Shown here one piece after another: positions 12,580 to 24,756 of a stretch of DNA of 64,000 nt (position 1 is the stretch's first letter; the number at the start of each line of letters is the position of its first letter). The stretch covers positions 119,560 to 183,559 of the forward strand of contig QYAI01000084.1 in NCBI GenBank assembly GCA_003988855.1, given 5' to 3'. Origin of the DNA: Arachnopeziza araneosa. Its lineage: Eukaryota > Ascomycota > Leotiomycetes > Helotiales > Arachnopezizaceae. The notes under the pieces are model-generated. The model saw only the letters and a program-made list of their open reading frames with translations. It ran no database searches and was not told the origin of the DNA. The position numbers were made by a program, and so were the translations under genes.

Positions 12580-13646
12580 ATGCTTCCAATCCTCACCGTC
12601 GTAGGCGCAACTGGCGTTCAAGGAGGCTCGATCATCGCTTCTGCTCTCGCCGCTGGAAGTTACAAAATCCGTGGCCTGACGCGGAATGTCAACAGCGCCA
12701 AAGCCACCGCTCTTGCATCTCAAGGCGTCGAAGTTGTAGCCGCTAATCTAGATGATGAGGAGTCCCTTATCCAAGCCTTTAATGTTTGTTTCTAGACCAC
12801 GAGCAATCCAAAATGTTACTAACCACAATCCCAGGGTTCCACAGCCATCTTCGCCGCCACCGATTTCTTTGAGCCTTTTTTCAAGAGCGGTGCTGAGAAG
12901 GCTGTCGAAGTTGAGTTTCAACAAGGAAAGAATCTAGCCAACGCTGCCGCCCAAACGGAGGGATTGAAACACTTCATTTGGAGTACTTTGCCCAGTAGTA
13001 TGAAAGTCTCGAGTGGGAAATACTACGTCCCGCATTTTGAGGGCAAGGTGAAAATTGATAATTACATCAAGAGTAAGAAGGAGTTGGTGGCTAAGACGAC
13101 TTTCTTGTGGGTGACGTGGTACGCGAGCAACATGAACGTGTATCCTCTTTACGTCCCGACTTTGCTGGTGAGTAACATGCCCGGAAGAATAGTAAGACGG
13201 TGACTAATGCAACGAAGAGCTCATCCGGGAAATATATTCAGCTGCAAGTTGTGCCACCCACTGTTCCCATCCTGTCTATTGGAGACACAAGCAAGAACCT
13301 CGGAACTTTCGCCCTCGCGATCTTGAACCAACCTGAAAAAACATTGAATGGAAAATATGTGGTCGCATATGTCTCCAAAACGACCACGGGTGGGCTCCTA
13401 GAGAGCTGGAGCAAAGCAACTGGTAGAAGCAGTCTCTATGTCCAGATCAGTAGCGTGAAGGAATACGATAATCTCTGGCCTGGTGCAGGAGAGGAGATGG
13501 GTGGGATGATGAAGTTCTGGGAGGAAGCTGGGGACAAGAGCTGGAGTGGTGAGGAGTTGGTACATCCTCATGATTTGGGAATCGATACCAAGGCTCTGGT
13601 TGGCGATGAAGAGGCCTTCAGGATTTATGACTGGAGTAACCTTTGA
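12580..13646 (+). CDS. NmrA-like NAD(P)-binding family protein
   Basis: Three exons (12580-12783, 12835-13167 and 13218-13646) sum to 966 nt, giving 321 residues, the typical NmrA-like length. The N-terminal Rossmann motif is VVGATGVQGGS, with GLTRN at the end of the next strand, which favours NADP(H) binding. Later blocks GSTAIFAATDFFEPF, HFIWSTLPS and HFEGKVKIDNYIKSK match the NmrA/HSCARG group. Introns start GTTTGT and GTGAGT, and a CTAAC-type branch point is visible in both. Such proteins act as redox sensors or as reductases in secondary metabolism. Which of these applies here is unknown. A carboxymuconate-cyclase-like gene is divergently transcribed next to it. Confidence 0.88.
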
Positions 13647-15484
13647 AAATGTTTTTAACACAGTAAGGTTCTGGTAATGTGGATAAAAGAGTCTTAAACA
13701 AGCAGGAGCAGGGAGCGTGTTTTAGCAATTGTCAATTTATTTGTCTTTTAACTTGGGAGCTGACTCGACGCATTTGTTGAATGCACTTTGGATCGTTAAC
13801 ACGTGACATACCTCAATCACCTCCATTTCATTCATCGTGTCTATCATCCGGAGCCTCAAGCACTGTCGCCACACCTCTTTGCCCTACTCCTTGAATGTCT
13901 TGAGCTTCTTTCTTTGAGATAGTTTCAGGCATATAGCCAGTGCTATCAGTGTTGGCAGTGGATGAACTTTACTCTTTCGAGGTTGAGCCAAAATAGGTAC
14001 CCCTCCTTCCCATTATTTCGCTTACAGCTCGCTGAAGCGGGAGCAAATTTAGCGAGAGCCTATCCGCACCAGAAAAAGGATTGATGTTGATGGGTGGGTA
14101 AAAGGAAGTTGATTCTTCCAAGAGAGAACTGCACGACAATTCCCTATAAACATCGTCCCTAGCCGCTCCTTCCTTCCCCTGTATCCACAGCACCACAAAT
14201 CCCCTCTACAGGCGGGCTCGTTCGGTTTCTTTGAATTTTACAAGTCAGAGTCCAACGCATATTACATGTGTCAAGAAAATGTTCTTCAGGCTCTTTCGTT
14301 GTGTTTTATTCGGAGCATATTTTGCGTATACCAAATCTCAGGCTACAAGTCCTCTACCTACATAACTATGCACAGAGTCTCCTCGGCGAACCACCACGTG
14401 CAGCAGCCGTTTGCTCTCTGCTTTGCGTATAGCAGAGTCTAGTTTGGATCGAGCAACACGAAAGGCGATTAAAATCTTTCATTGATCGAAGTTTACATTT
14501 GTGGGAAGATAACGTCTGGTGTGATATCATTCGTACGAGAGGACGGTTCGATACGCTTACTTCCAAAACAAGATTCGGCGGGTCATCTTGAGAGCTGAAA
14601 GATTTAGAGGTACAAGGGAACAGCCCCCCAAGAAAAAATACTCGGTGAGCGGAGCTTTCCAGTGTGGCTGCATGAGTTTCACATGTTGTACCGCATTTCA
14701 TCAGCTAGCCAATAGCCTTCTTCTCACATATCTAAGACACCCGTCTAAGGCTGGAGTGGAAGTCAGCTAGAATTATATATAAGTTTTAATATCTGACCTG
14801 AAATTAAGTGGCATTCCTTGCTATCCTTCTCCTTGTCTCATTAACTTTTCCATGGGCAATAATGGGACGAGAGGAATGTATCTGTGTTGAAGCGTTTAGT
14901 GATGGGCGGGAAGCTAGGCTGCACCGACCTCAACATTTTCATTGAATCATGCATATGAGGCTGAAAAACGAGCAGTCACCGGCTGCACACACCACACCCT
15001 CCCCTAAAGCCTTGTTGAGAGGATATGCATTCCGAACACTTCTCCTATTGTTCCTATCATGAATGGAGGTACGAAGTAGTATGACCAATCTTCAGCCGTA
15101 CATGATAATTGGTCGAGGGAAAGACTTATCAGCATAGTACAGCACACCGACTCTTGCTTCTTTTTCCCACTTGATGCATACCCCACTCCCGGATCAAGCA
15201 GTAGCAACAATTGCAGGCAATAGCGCGATATCAATGGCTCATCAATGGTCAGCCTCGTATGCGACCTCACTCATGACCCCAAACGGTAGCGTGACCGATT
15301 GATCAAGGTGTCAGGTGTGCTGCTCCCAACCTCATGTGCTTGCTTTGATCTCGAATATACTTGCGACCGATAATTGTGGATCTTCTTGAAAACATTTCTC
15401 CATTCTTTCATGCTCAATATCAGATGAAGTCCGAATATATGACATCTTAACTACAAATCTAGCCTCACCAAACAGCCCTTCCGA
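13647..15484. other. 1.8-kb gene-poor stretch
   Basis: No reading frame longer than about 110 codons shows a domain, and no tRNA, repeat or transposon feature was recognised. The last few hundred bases are the likely 5' region of the patatin-GTPase gene. Confidence 0.5.
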
Positions 15485-18400
15485 ATGTCTCTTCAAAGCC
15501 TCTCGTCAGAGCAAGAAAATTGCGAGCTTTGCGAAGCTCATGAGACCGCCAAATTACCTACTTCCTTCTACGTTGACTGTGGCACGATCTTTTGCGATCA
15601 ATGTTGGGCGAAATTTCCTCCTCATAAACAGGGAAAGGTCAACGGAGATGGCTTGCCACACGAAAAACTAAACAGAGAGGTTGTAGCGCGGTTAAAAGAT
15701 ATTCTGACTCCTACAAGTGACCCGAATACCCAACGCCAACTGCACCAAGCGGACCGTGATACTACATGGTTTGGGGTCTGCCGTAGCAACTTCGGCCGTC
15801 CTGAGCTACAAGATCATGGGCGATATTCTCGGCTCATGCGTGATAGTTGGACAAAAAAGTACAGAGAGCGCTCGCCCCAGTTGATATCTTTTGTTGGCCA
15901 GACAGGTAATCATTTGCTCCTGGCATAGGAAGCGGTGTTGACACCGATTAGGAGGTGGGAAGAGCACCCTAGTTAACATCCTCATTGATTACGAAGAGAG
16001 ATCAAAGAAGATAAAGCAATTTGACGGTGTCGACGGTGCAAGCTTTCTATCACCTGTTGCTGGGTCAATCGACAATCAGGCCCCTACGTCTGGCGACGTC
16101 CACTTATATGCTGACCTAGGAATATATTTTGAGCAATATCCAATGCTTTACGCGGATTGCGAAGGCTTAGATGGTGGTGAGAGGATTCCTGTCGGGGCAC
16201 AGCACCAAGAAGAATTACTTGGTTCCTCACTTGTTAGGGACCAATCCCAAAAAAGAATGAACTCGTTCTCATCAACAGCTCATATACTTCCGAATAAGTT
16301 ACGAAAAGCTCATAAAGCAGCGAAGCGTGAACTCCGTTGGGCCACATATCCGGAATATGCAAACGGGAGTTTGCTGTCAAACATCTCTATCCTCGTTTAC
16401 TCTATGAATTCTCAGTTGTTGTCATATTTGTTCTACGAAATGAGAGGTTCTGCTGCCCAAAAGCACATTTGAATACAGTACTAACGGCTGTGAACAGGGC
16501 ATTTGAGTCTGGAGCTCTCGTCCCTATGTTGAGATGGGCATCTTCATCGATCGAAGGTGGTGTTGGGCAACCGGTGAAGCCCCACGTTATCATTATCTCC
16601 AATTTTACAGATCCTAGCATCAAACTTGAGGGCTGGGACATACCAACAGCAACCGAAAACTTGTTCGATACATATGCGACTGTAATACATGATAATGTTG
16701 ACGTCAAATGCCATGTACAGTATTGGGAAGGGGTACAGTATTGGGAAGGGGTACAGTATTGGGAAGGGGTAAACCGACCTGTAAAGTCAACTTTAGATTT
16801 ACTTTGTTGCTATTATTCCTCTGTGGACGTTGTGAGGATACCTCGGAAAGGACGATACGGTCTATTAAATGACCAAATTGTGAAGCTCCACGAATGTATC
16901 AAGCGGCGGTCCCTAGAAGTACGACAAAATAGGAAGCGTTTACGAGTCATGTTCAACACTGAAGAGTTTCAAGCCGCGCTTTCTATGGGATTTGATCATT
17001 TCGTAACCGGACTTAACGAACCTTTTGATTTTGTCGAGTTGTCATGCCGCCTAAACCCGATTCCTAAAGACTTTGGAGGCAACATACTCAGACTTGCTTT
17101 GGCGATCAAAAATGACACTAGTTTCATAAACGCAAGTAGCCGCGATATATTCAAAAGTCTTGGACAAATGGTAGCTTCTTGCGTAATGCTAGACCTTACT
17201 CGGCATCGTATTAAGGGTATTCTCTAATAGCGACGTGTTCTGATAGCATGCTAATGAAAGCAGGTTTACCGGCTCGATTGCTAGGTCATTACGAGGAGAG
17301 TTATACCAGAGCTTTGATTAAGTTCTGCGAAGATTAGTGGCCGTATTGCTTTCAGAATAAATACGGTTGCTGCAAGGTCCCTCAACGGAATCACCTCAAA
17401 GGTCACCAGAACGAAAAGGGTAAAATTTTGAGTGTCGGATTATACCAAAGTGCGGACAATTTCACTGTAGAGACATATCGAGATGAGTGGCAAGAGACTC
17501 TTGTCCAAACCTTGCAACATATTCGGCAGAAAATGGATATGAAGACATCAGGAGAGTTTCCAGTCGATGAAGAGCAAGCTGCTACTGTTTTGCACAGGCA
17601 ATTGATGGGCGAGTTCTACTCTAATATGGGAGACCTCGTCGCGTCTACGAACCACTCGGCTTGTTTTTGTTGCTTGAGAGAGCTACCAGAACATCCGCTA
17701 CCCTGTGGCCACGTTCTCTGCACTCCGTGTGTGAAGTCATTTTACGCGACCAAAGACAATGTTTCATACACAATGGATTATTGCCCTTTGCATCCGGACC
17801 AGAAGCGAGAGTGGCGGATTTCAATTAAACCTCCCTTAGCGGGAGTCAGAATCCTTACTCTTGATGGGTAAGCTTGCCAATACCCCGCGCGTTCCTCTTA
17901 ATGATCTGACTGGCGGTGACAGCGGTGGAATTCGGGGTATTGTAGAACTTGAAGTCATTCAAGTTATACAAAACGAGTTGGGCGATCTGCCGATCGTGTC
18001 ATTTTTTGATCTCATAGTAGGGACAAGGTAAGGACAATGCAAACCAGTCCAAAGTTGAAAAACTAAACTACTGTAGCACTGGTGGTCTCATCGCTTTGGA
18101 GCTTAGCGTGAAAGAATAGGAAGTCAATGAGTGCCCTAGTGAATTCATACGCCTCTGCTACCAGGCATTCACTCCTCGTGAATTCCACAACATCCCAGTG
18201 TTCGGCACGCTGGCCACTCTTAACCATAAGTCGCAATATAAGACAAAGCCATACGAAAAGATACTGCGAAAGACGTTTGACGAAGATCTTCTATTTGGCG
18301 GCCATTGTGACATACAAAGGTACCAGAGAAAGGTTGCAGTATTCACGGCTTTGAACCCTGGTCGACGAGCAGCAATACTAACAAACTACAATCGACTATA

Positions 18401-20256
18401 GAGAGAATCTGCGCCAGGTACGTGCACTCACTAGCTGCTCACTTGATGTTCTTCCAGTTAACAATTGTCAACAAAGATTACAAGTTTAAAGGACCAGAAA
18501 AAGCAGAAGAAGAGCTCAAATTGTGGGAAGTGTAGGTGATTTCGCCATTTTACATCAATTAAATACTTACACTTCAACGCAGGTGTCGAGCAACTTCAGC
18601 AGCTACAGGTTTCTTCAAACCTTTTTTGAATGAACGATCAGGTGCAAGTTATATCGATGGTGCATTGTATTACAACCACCCTGCCACCGTAGCAAACCAA
18701 GAGCGCAAGCTTCTTTGGCCCGACGTAAGCGGCCAACAGCCAGACATTCTTCTTTCCATCGGAACAGGATACCCTCCAGAGAATTCTAGCCCAGAAAGCT
18801 CATTGCACCGATTGGCAGGAATGTTTCAACCCGCGTTGCATCGCTTCGACAGCATGCTTGATGCCCAAAATGCCTGGGAAATCTTTTACCAAGGTGTTCA
18901 AGAAGGAGAAAAGACTGACATGGCTGATGAACGTTACATTAGACTCAATCCCAAACTCAAATCCAATATAGAGATAGATAAAGTGGAATCCTTGTACGAT
19001 TTAAGAGATGGTGTTAGAGCTACTTTGAGGTTACTAAAGTGGGTCGATGATTGCGGGCTCGTAGCGAAGCGACTTGTCTCAAGCTCCTTCTACTTTGAAA
19101 GAGATGAAGAACATTTGGAGCAAGAAATGATTCGAGGTGTGGAATTCGCTGTAGATTTTGAAAGGAAAGATTAACAAAGCGTTTAGGGCAAATCTGCTGC
19201 CGGTTCCCAAATGGATCTTCGGAGCTTCGCAGGCTGGGCAATTACCTACGGAAGCTTCAGAAACCTAAATTCTCACCACAATTCATCGTCAGTAGAGAAT
19301 GGAAAGATTTTTCGAAGTCACTCGACATCACTAGAGAAGTCATCGCGGATATGGTGCAATGTGCAACTTTCAAGATAGATAGCTTTGAGATATCATTGTT
19401 AAGACGCGAAAGGGCATCAATCACTCTAACATTCTCGCCTACGGAGTAATATCCAATCAGTGGCTTCCCAAAATCACTTATTACAGAAGAGCTGAGTAGT
19501 GAGTCAATTGCGTCTCATGTGAGAAAAACTATTACTGATAAGTAGCGACAGCATCTGTTCAACTGCCGGTCGTAGGCTCAAAATCCTCCACTCTGAACCT
19601 ATCAAACGCGATTGTAGAGGAAGAAGAGAGTCTAGGTACAGAATCTTCAATTGAGGAGTTAGCTGCATGGGAATTTAGTTTTGGCAAGAAAACTAAAAAA
19701 TCCACTCTCCCATGGAGACACAAGACCCAACCTTCGGACCCCCAGGTTTGAAAATGTAAGATGTGGACCAGAGTTCAATGCCATCATTGGATGGGGCCCT
19801 GCTCAACGACACCAACTAGCTTTTCCTGAGTGGTACTTCTGTGAATCAAGCATCTGGGAATCCGGAAGCACCTCCAAAAGTAAAAACACGAGGTCTCTTT
19901 TCAAGACCGTTACCATCAACGCCCTCGCCATCTTCGGCTAAAGAATCTAGACCAAATGAAGGATTATTGAGTTTTGTATCACGTGTTCAGACTCAAGCCC
20001 AGCCCGAGGCCTCTCTGCTGAATGGGAACGGCATGATAGCAGTCACTCTAAGCCTGAGCACTCCTATGTCAGCCCGGATGCTATTCTTGAGAATACAAAT
20101 CCTGCTGGGAACGGATCTGTAGAGCTGGATGCACAACCGTCGTCATCGTCTCCGCCTGTGAGAAACCTAGAAGGGCTTTCCGAGGATGAGCAGATGGCGA
20201 TTGCGATTCAGGAAAGCATGAGAACCGCTCAGGCAGAAAGATATAGATATCAGTAG
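15485..20256 (+). pseudogene. Decayed B-box / P-loop GTPase / RING / patatin / UIM gene
   Basis: The N-terminus has a B-box-like zinc site (CELCEAHE..CGTIFCDQC). A 46-bp intron (15906-15951) joins the Walker A motif VGQTGGGKSTLVN, followed by DCEGLDGG as a likely G3. A RING-like motif comes next (CFCCLRELPEHPLPCGHVLC). The patatin domain shows all catalytic signatures: LDGGGIRGI (oxyanion hole), GTSTGG (nucleophile Ser) and DGALYYN (Asp). The 3' end encodes a ubiquitin-interacting-type motif, SEDEQMAIAIQESM. The frame is broken repeatedly. There is a 1-base shift near 16358, where homology moves from WATYPE to KREFAVKHLYPRL. In-frame stops lie at 17335 (TAG), 18117 (TAG), 18399 (TAG) and 19447 (TAA). 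Further frame changes follow after 19740. The patatin ORF from about 18626 to 19174 is long and well kept, so decay looks recent. A partial protein could still be made. Confidence 0.82.
16715..16768 (+). repeat. 18-bp unit repeated three times
   Basis: The unit gtacagtattgggaaggg occurs three times without a mismatch. It adds the hexapeptide QYWEGV in frame between the GTPase part and the segment leading to the RING motif of the decayed gene. Confidence 0.95.
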
Positions 20257-20825
20257 TTGCATGCAGATTGTGGTATAATTTTATGTGATTATAGTTGGCT
20301 TCCTACTGAAAGAGGGAGCGCAAAGTAATGATGTTGCGCAAAACAGAATAGGTTTGGGGCTTGTTTCAGCTACCCAGGCACTATTTGTACTCAGTGCTTT
20401 TATGTGAACGGCTTATAGATCTATTCTTATACTGCTTTTGTGAACTTCCAACAAAAAGAATCTCTTATTTTCCGGTTGAGTCTCTGAAAATTGGCACGGT
20501 AAACATATGCGTCGTCAAATAACAGCTTCTAGATTGCTATTTCTCACAAGTTAAAGCCCTTCGAGTTCTATCAAACTAAGTATTCAGTTCATTTCAAGCC
20601 GTACTCATTTTGAATGGCTTTCATTCCCACTTTTGAACTCTCGGTTGAGATTACGCTGACTTCACCATGAAATGGCAAAGCCTCTACTTAATAATGTGTT
20701 ATTATAGAAAGCGCAGCCTTATTCTGCGCTTGATAAAATTTTCCTCACTCTCTATTGTTAGTTTGAATCTTACCCTCGCCAAGTATAGAGAACTCACTCC
20801 AGTTTAAGCTACGATAATCACGTAG
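20257..20825. other. Intergenic, AT-rich
   Basis: About 570 bp lie between the patatin pseudogene and the 3' end of the Cys/His-rich gene on the other strand. I see no gene or repeat. Confidence 0.5.
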
Positions 20826-21537
20826 CTATATCTGCTGTTTAGCAGCGGCAAAAATGTTACAAATCAGAGATCCCCTATCGAGCTCTTTTCCGCCTATGCG
20901 GATCTCGTCCTCATCGGAATAATCATAGTCGTAGTGCTCACAGCGGTGGCAACAATGGTGGCAGCAATGCCAGCAGGCATTCTCCCTCTGACCACCCTTA
21001 TGATTGCAATCGCCCTCCACCGCCAGGGACCAGCACGCTGCCACATTTGTTTGGTATCTCGAACTCTGTCCAGCCGCGCTTGTCTGGCGGGAGCCCAATG
21101 CGCAAGCCTAACTTGCGTTGCAAGCCGCGTTCGACAACAAGGCGGGAGAACTCGTCAAAGAAAGCACCGAGGTCGGAGACGTCGAGGGACTCGCAGGTGG
21201 TATATTCGTACGGCGTGAGCTTTCCGTCATCATTCACTATGTAATGGATAACGTAAAGCTGAGGCGCTTGGGTGCGCAATACGGGCCCCAAAACTTGTAC
21301 ATCTCCTACTGAGGGAACTGCAATATTCCTTAGAACCATAATCTCGTCGTCCTTGGCGTCATAGTGTTTGTGGATGAGCCTAATGCATATGCCGTCCGGA
21401 ACGTGGTGCTTTCTGAGAAGGTCGCGTAGATCCTCAATGTCCTTGGAATTGATGGTTGCAACATTGGCGACGTCGCGAATGTGGGGGAGGCTATTATAGG
21501 CCGCAGATGAAATGTAGCCTTATTCAAGAAAAGACAT
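20826..21537 (-). pseudogene. Cys/His-rich hypothetical protein gene, apparently broken
   Basis: From an ATG at 21537 the frame reads MSFLE, then TAA (21522-21520), then an uninterrupted conserved-looking frame containing LPHIRDVANVATINSKDIED, VPDGICIRLIHKHYD and GWTEFEIPNKCGSVLVPGGG. Near 21011-21020 the coding potential moves by one base into a frame with a Cys/His cluster (HCCHHCCHRC) and the end EIRIGGKELDRGSLICN. I do not recognise a named family. The Cys/His cluster suggests metal binding. The stop at codon 6 could be bypassed if the true start lies in an upstream exon ending at the AAG before GGC. The internal frame change has no plausible intron. I therefore read it as a damaged gene, with moderate confidence. 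Confidence 0.55.
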
Positions 21538-22452
21538 GGCGTTCAGTCGCAGGACAATTGGGCGGTAATTCAATTATTTTATAGAAGGTTAAAGTAGCGA
21601 GCGAGACCGGTAGAATATAGAGACAAGAAGAGGAAAAGGAAGAGTAGCTAGGTGCACAGAAATAAGACACTGAGAGCAGCTATGTTGTTTATCTAGCCTG
21701 ATCTTCTTATGTAATTGACATGCAACCAACCCGCAGGACTTTGCATGCGAATGTCTTGGCTGCCGCGGTTTTGATGCTGTTCGATAAGCGATTAGCCAGT
21801 CGTGCTTCCTCGTGTACAGCATCAACTAGGTGATATTCTTGCCTCATTTCGGTCACCTAATTGCTTAGCAGTGAACGGATCTATTGTCTTGGCTCTTACT
21901 GGAAGCGTGCTTCTGTGATTTCCGAGACGAGATTTCTTATTCATTTGCTTTCTACCTCACTCGCACGTACCGAGTAGCACCTCTTGCAAATAAGGCTGAG
22001 AGTTGAGATCTTGCAATTGATGCGTCTGTTGTTAACTCGCCCTGTTTATGAGAGACCTAGCAGGGCCTCCACAGCCTTGAGCGCCAACTGACAGCCATAG
22101 TGCAACTCGTTTTCAGCCTATTTTACTTGCTTAAATCATGTTATGCAGCCTGATAATTCCTCAGTAAGGCAAAGCGAATACCATCGTAATATCATATATA
22201 TTAGGGATCGGTCTGTTCGCATTAAAGACTTCAGAAGTGTGGGGTTGCAGGATGAGGAAATTCGCGAGTCGAAGGCAGAATTTAGTTAGCAGATTTTGAT
22301 CAATACTGAGCTAAGTGAAGGGCGCTACTTAATCCTATTTGGTGAGTTACAAAGTTTAGATACCAGAGTCTTGAGATGGAAATATTATCTTTCATTCTGT
22401 CTTATACTGATACATATTAGCCTACTACTGCCAATTGATTATATGAACCGTT
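21538..22452. other. Intergenic, no gene recognised
   Basis: About 900 bp. One small minus-strand frame (21589-21825) has no domain. AT-rich sequence around 22140-22440 lies downstream of the MDR gene. Nothing else was seen. Confidence 0.5.
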
Positions 22453-23876
22453 TTAGTCCGCAATAACCTCAATAACCACCTTCCCCACACCTCCCTTCCC
22501 TTTCGAAATTCTCCCGCACTCCTCTTTGATCCCATCTATATTTTCCAATTTCAATACCTTACCCACAACCGGTTTAATCTTCCCCTCTTCCACCCACCCT
22601 CTAATCTTCTCTAACTCACTCCCATTGACTTTCATCAACACGCTGTCGAATTTGATTTCGTACCTGCTGACCCACCAGCTGACCAGAGAATTGACAAAAT
22701 CAAGGAGCTTAACCACCCAGGTAGGTACTTTGCGGCTAACGTTGAGAAGATTCTTCCCTGAAGGAGGAGGACCCGCACAGTTTATTATTGTTCCGTGGGG
22801 CTTAAGAAGCGGTAGCTGACGATTGTTAGTGAGGTTATGATTTGATAAGATGGGCTATGTATATACTGAAGAGAGCAGAGTGCCAATTGTATCGATCATG
22901 ACATCTACTGATTTATGCGGAATAGCATTGGTCGGCTTGAGTTGTGTGTAATCAACAACTGGTTATTTTGTTAACGTTTATTCGTTGATAAGGCGTCAGG
23001 GAACTCACTCTCATCCACAACTCCTTTGCCCAGAAATTGATCTACCAACGGCACTTTGGTTGTTGAAACAGTCGTGATGACTTTTACAGCCCCAAATACG
23101 TTCTTAGCCATTTGTGTAGCTACTGATCCAACACCACTGACTTCAGGTGACACATTGTTAGCTCATGTTTTGACTAGCCAATTGAGAAGAAGCACTTACG
23201 ACCAGCAGGAACAAATACCGTCTTTCCCTCAACTCCTCCAGGGACTTTCTCAAACATTTGAATCGCTGTAAGAGCCACCAATGGAATCGAAGCCGCTTCA
23301 GCAAAAGTCAAGTTCTTTGGTTTGGAAACCAAGAAAGCTTCTGAGCTCAAGGCATATTCGGAGACCGAGCCAGTGCCAAAACTATCTACTTCATATTAGT
23401 TCACTTTATCAGAAAGACAAAACCAGCGGAATGGCGCAAGAACAAACCTCCATCCGCAAACGCTAAGCAGCAAAACACTTCCTCCCCAACTTTCACTCTT
23501 GACACCTCGTTGCCCACAGCTACCACTGTACCTGCAAGATCATAGCCAATTTTATACGGTAGTCTGTCTCACTAGTCAGCCCTTTCAATTCATTTCGATC
23601 CATTCTCGTCCCCTCAAAGCCCCCTCAAAAGCGAACCCCGAAGGAAGAAAGAAGGGCACGGGTAAGGGAAACTCACGGTACACTGAAAGCAGGCCAGTAC
23701 CTTCCCAGCGCACCCCCAATATCAGTCGGATTAATTGCTGCAGCATGAACCTTTACTAATACATCAATACCTCGTGTAATCTGGGGTGTTGGCAATTCTG
23801 CGATCTCCCATTTTGAGGGGGGTCCGAATGAACGCGTGCAGAGTGAGCGCATTTTGGGTGGGATTGAGGTGGCCAT
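22453..23876 (-). CDS. MDR-family zinc-type alcohol dehydrogenase / quinone oxidoreductase
   Basis: Six exons (23876-23677, 23563-23448, 23385-23200, 23140-23009, 22958-22867 and 22815-22453) sum to 1089 nt, giving 362 residues. The N-terminal GroES-like half reads FGPPSKWEIAELPTPQ, VKVHAAAINPTDIGGALGRY, YKIGYDLAGTVVAVG and VKVGEEVF. The NAD(P)-binding half has GLSGVGSVATQMAKN as a glycine motif, then VDYTQL, VDVMIDTIG and LKPHGTIINCAG. Catalytic-zinc ligands are not evident, which favours the quinone-oxidoreductase or enoyl-reductase branch using NADPH. It lies beside two P450s and a sterol reductase, so a tailoring role is possible, but that is inference. The start is the ATG at 23876; a GTG-less in-frame extension upstream is not supported. 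Confidence 0.88.
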
Positions 23877-24756
23877 GGTCAAGTGAAGCTATTCGACTAA
23901 TCTATTTGATACGATAAGAAAAGAATCGGTGTGAAAGTGCGAAGTAGGTTTGTGACCAAGGAGGGAAAGTTGGTTGAGATATGGTTTCGAGATTGAGCGC
24001 GGACTCGGACTCGGACTCGGGTTCGGGCGCGGAGGAATGTTTTCCCGCTCAATGCTCTTCAATCTGCTCACGTATTTAGGTTGAAGACCTCACTGGAACT
24101 TTCAGAACCCATGCGTCTCAGCAGCGAAAATTTGAAACGAGAATGTTTTGGTGTCGGTTTGAGAACCATCAGTATGGGTGTGTGAGGCTTTCATATATCT
24201 TGTGAATGGCGCCGGATTGACTATTCCTCCGACTCGGAGACATAAAATCAACACACACCAGTTACGCCAAATTTTCACAGAAGGTTTATTCTTTCCCTTT
24301 CTTTTTCGTCCTTGCCCTTCGTTCCGGACTTGTTGACCGTTGTGTTATAAAAAATCTTGGCCAATCACTAAGCAAAGTATCTAGCATTAGCAAACAGTAA
24401 GAACCTAATGCGTATGAGCTCCTCCTGAAAGAAAAGGCAGATATTTATCTTTCTCGGGCCTCATGTAATTTCTATGCATATAAGTTATCTCGCGGGCTAC
24501 GGGTCATCTCTGTGGAGGCTTCTTTCGATTGCTTCTAATTAATAACTCTAATCTAGTTACTCTATTTTATAGATTCAGCGTCGCCCAAATCCAGAACAGA
24601 GGGGCCATTACCATGTAATATTAGAGGAGTGTAATACTAAGCAAATATTTTGAAAAGAAAATCAAGATTTGATTTCTTTACATATACATGTGGCATTCTT
24701 GACTGACTAACTCACCCCAACCTAGGTAGCTATGAGCAAAATCATCCCCTGTATAC
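23877..24756. other. Intergenic between MDR gene promoter and P450 3' end
   Basis: About 880 bp. The MDR upstream region carries a short hexanucleotide repeat (listed separately) and pyrimidine-rich tracts near 24290. AT-rich sequence at 24500-24680 flanks the P450 3' end. No gene was seen. Confidence 0.5.
24001..24020. repeat. Hexanucleotide microsatellite (GGACTC)
   Basis: The unit ggactc occurs about three and a half times, continuing into a related ggttcggg stretch, some 125 bp upstream of the MDR start codon. Confidence 0.8.
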
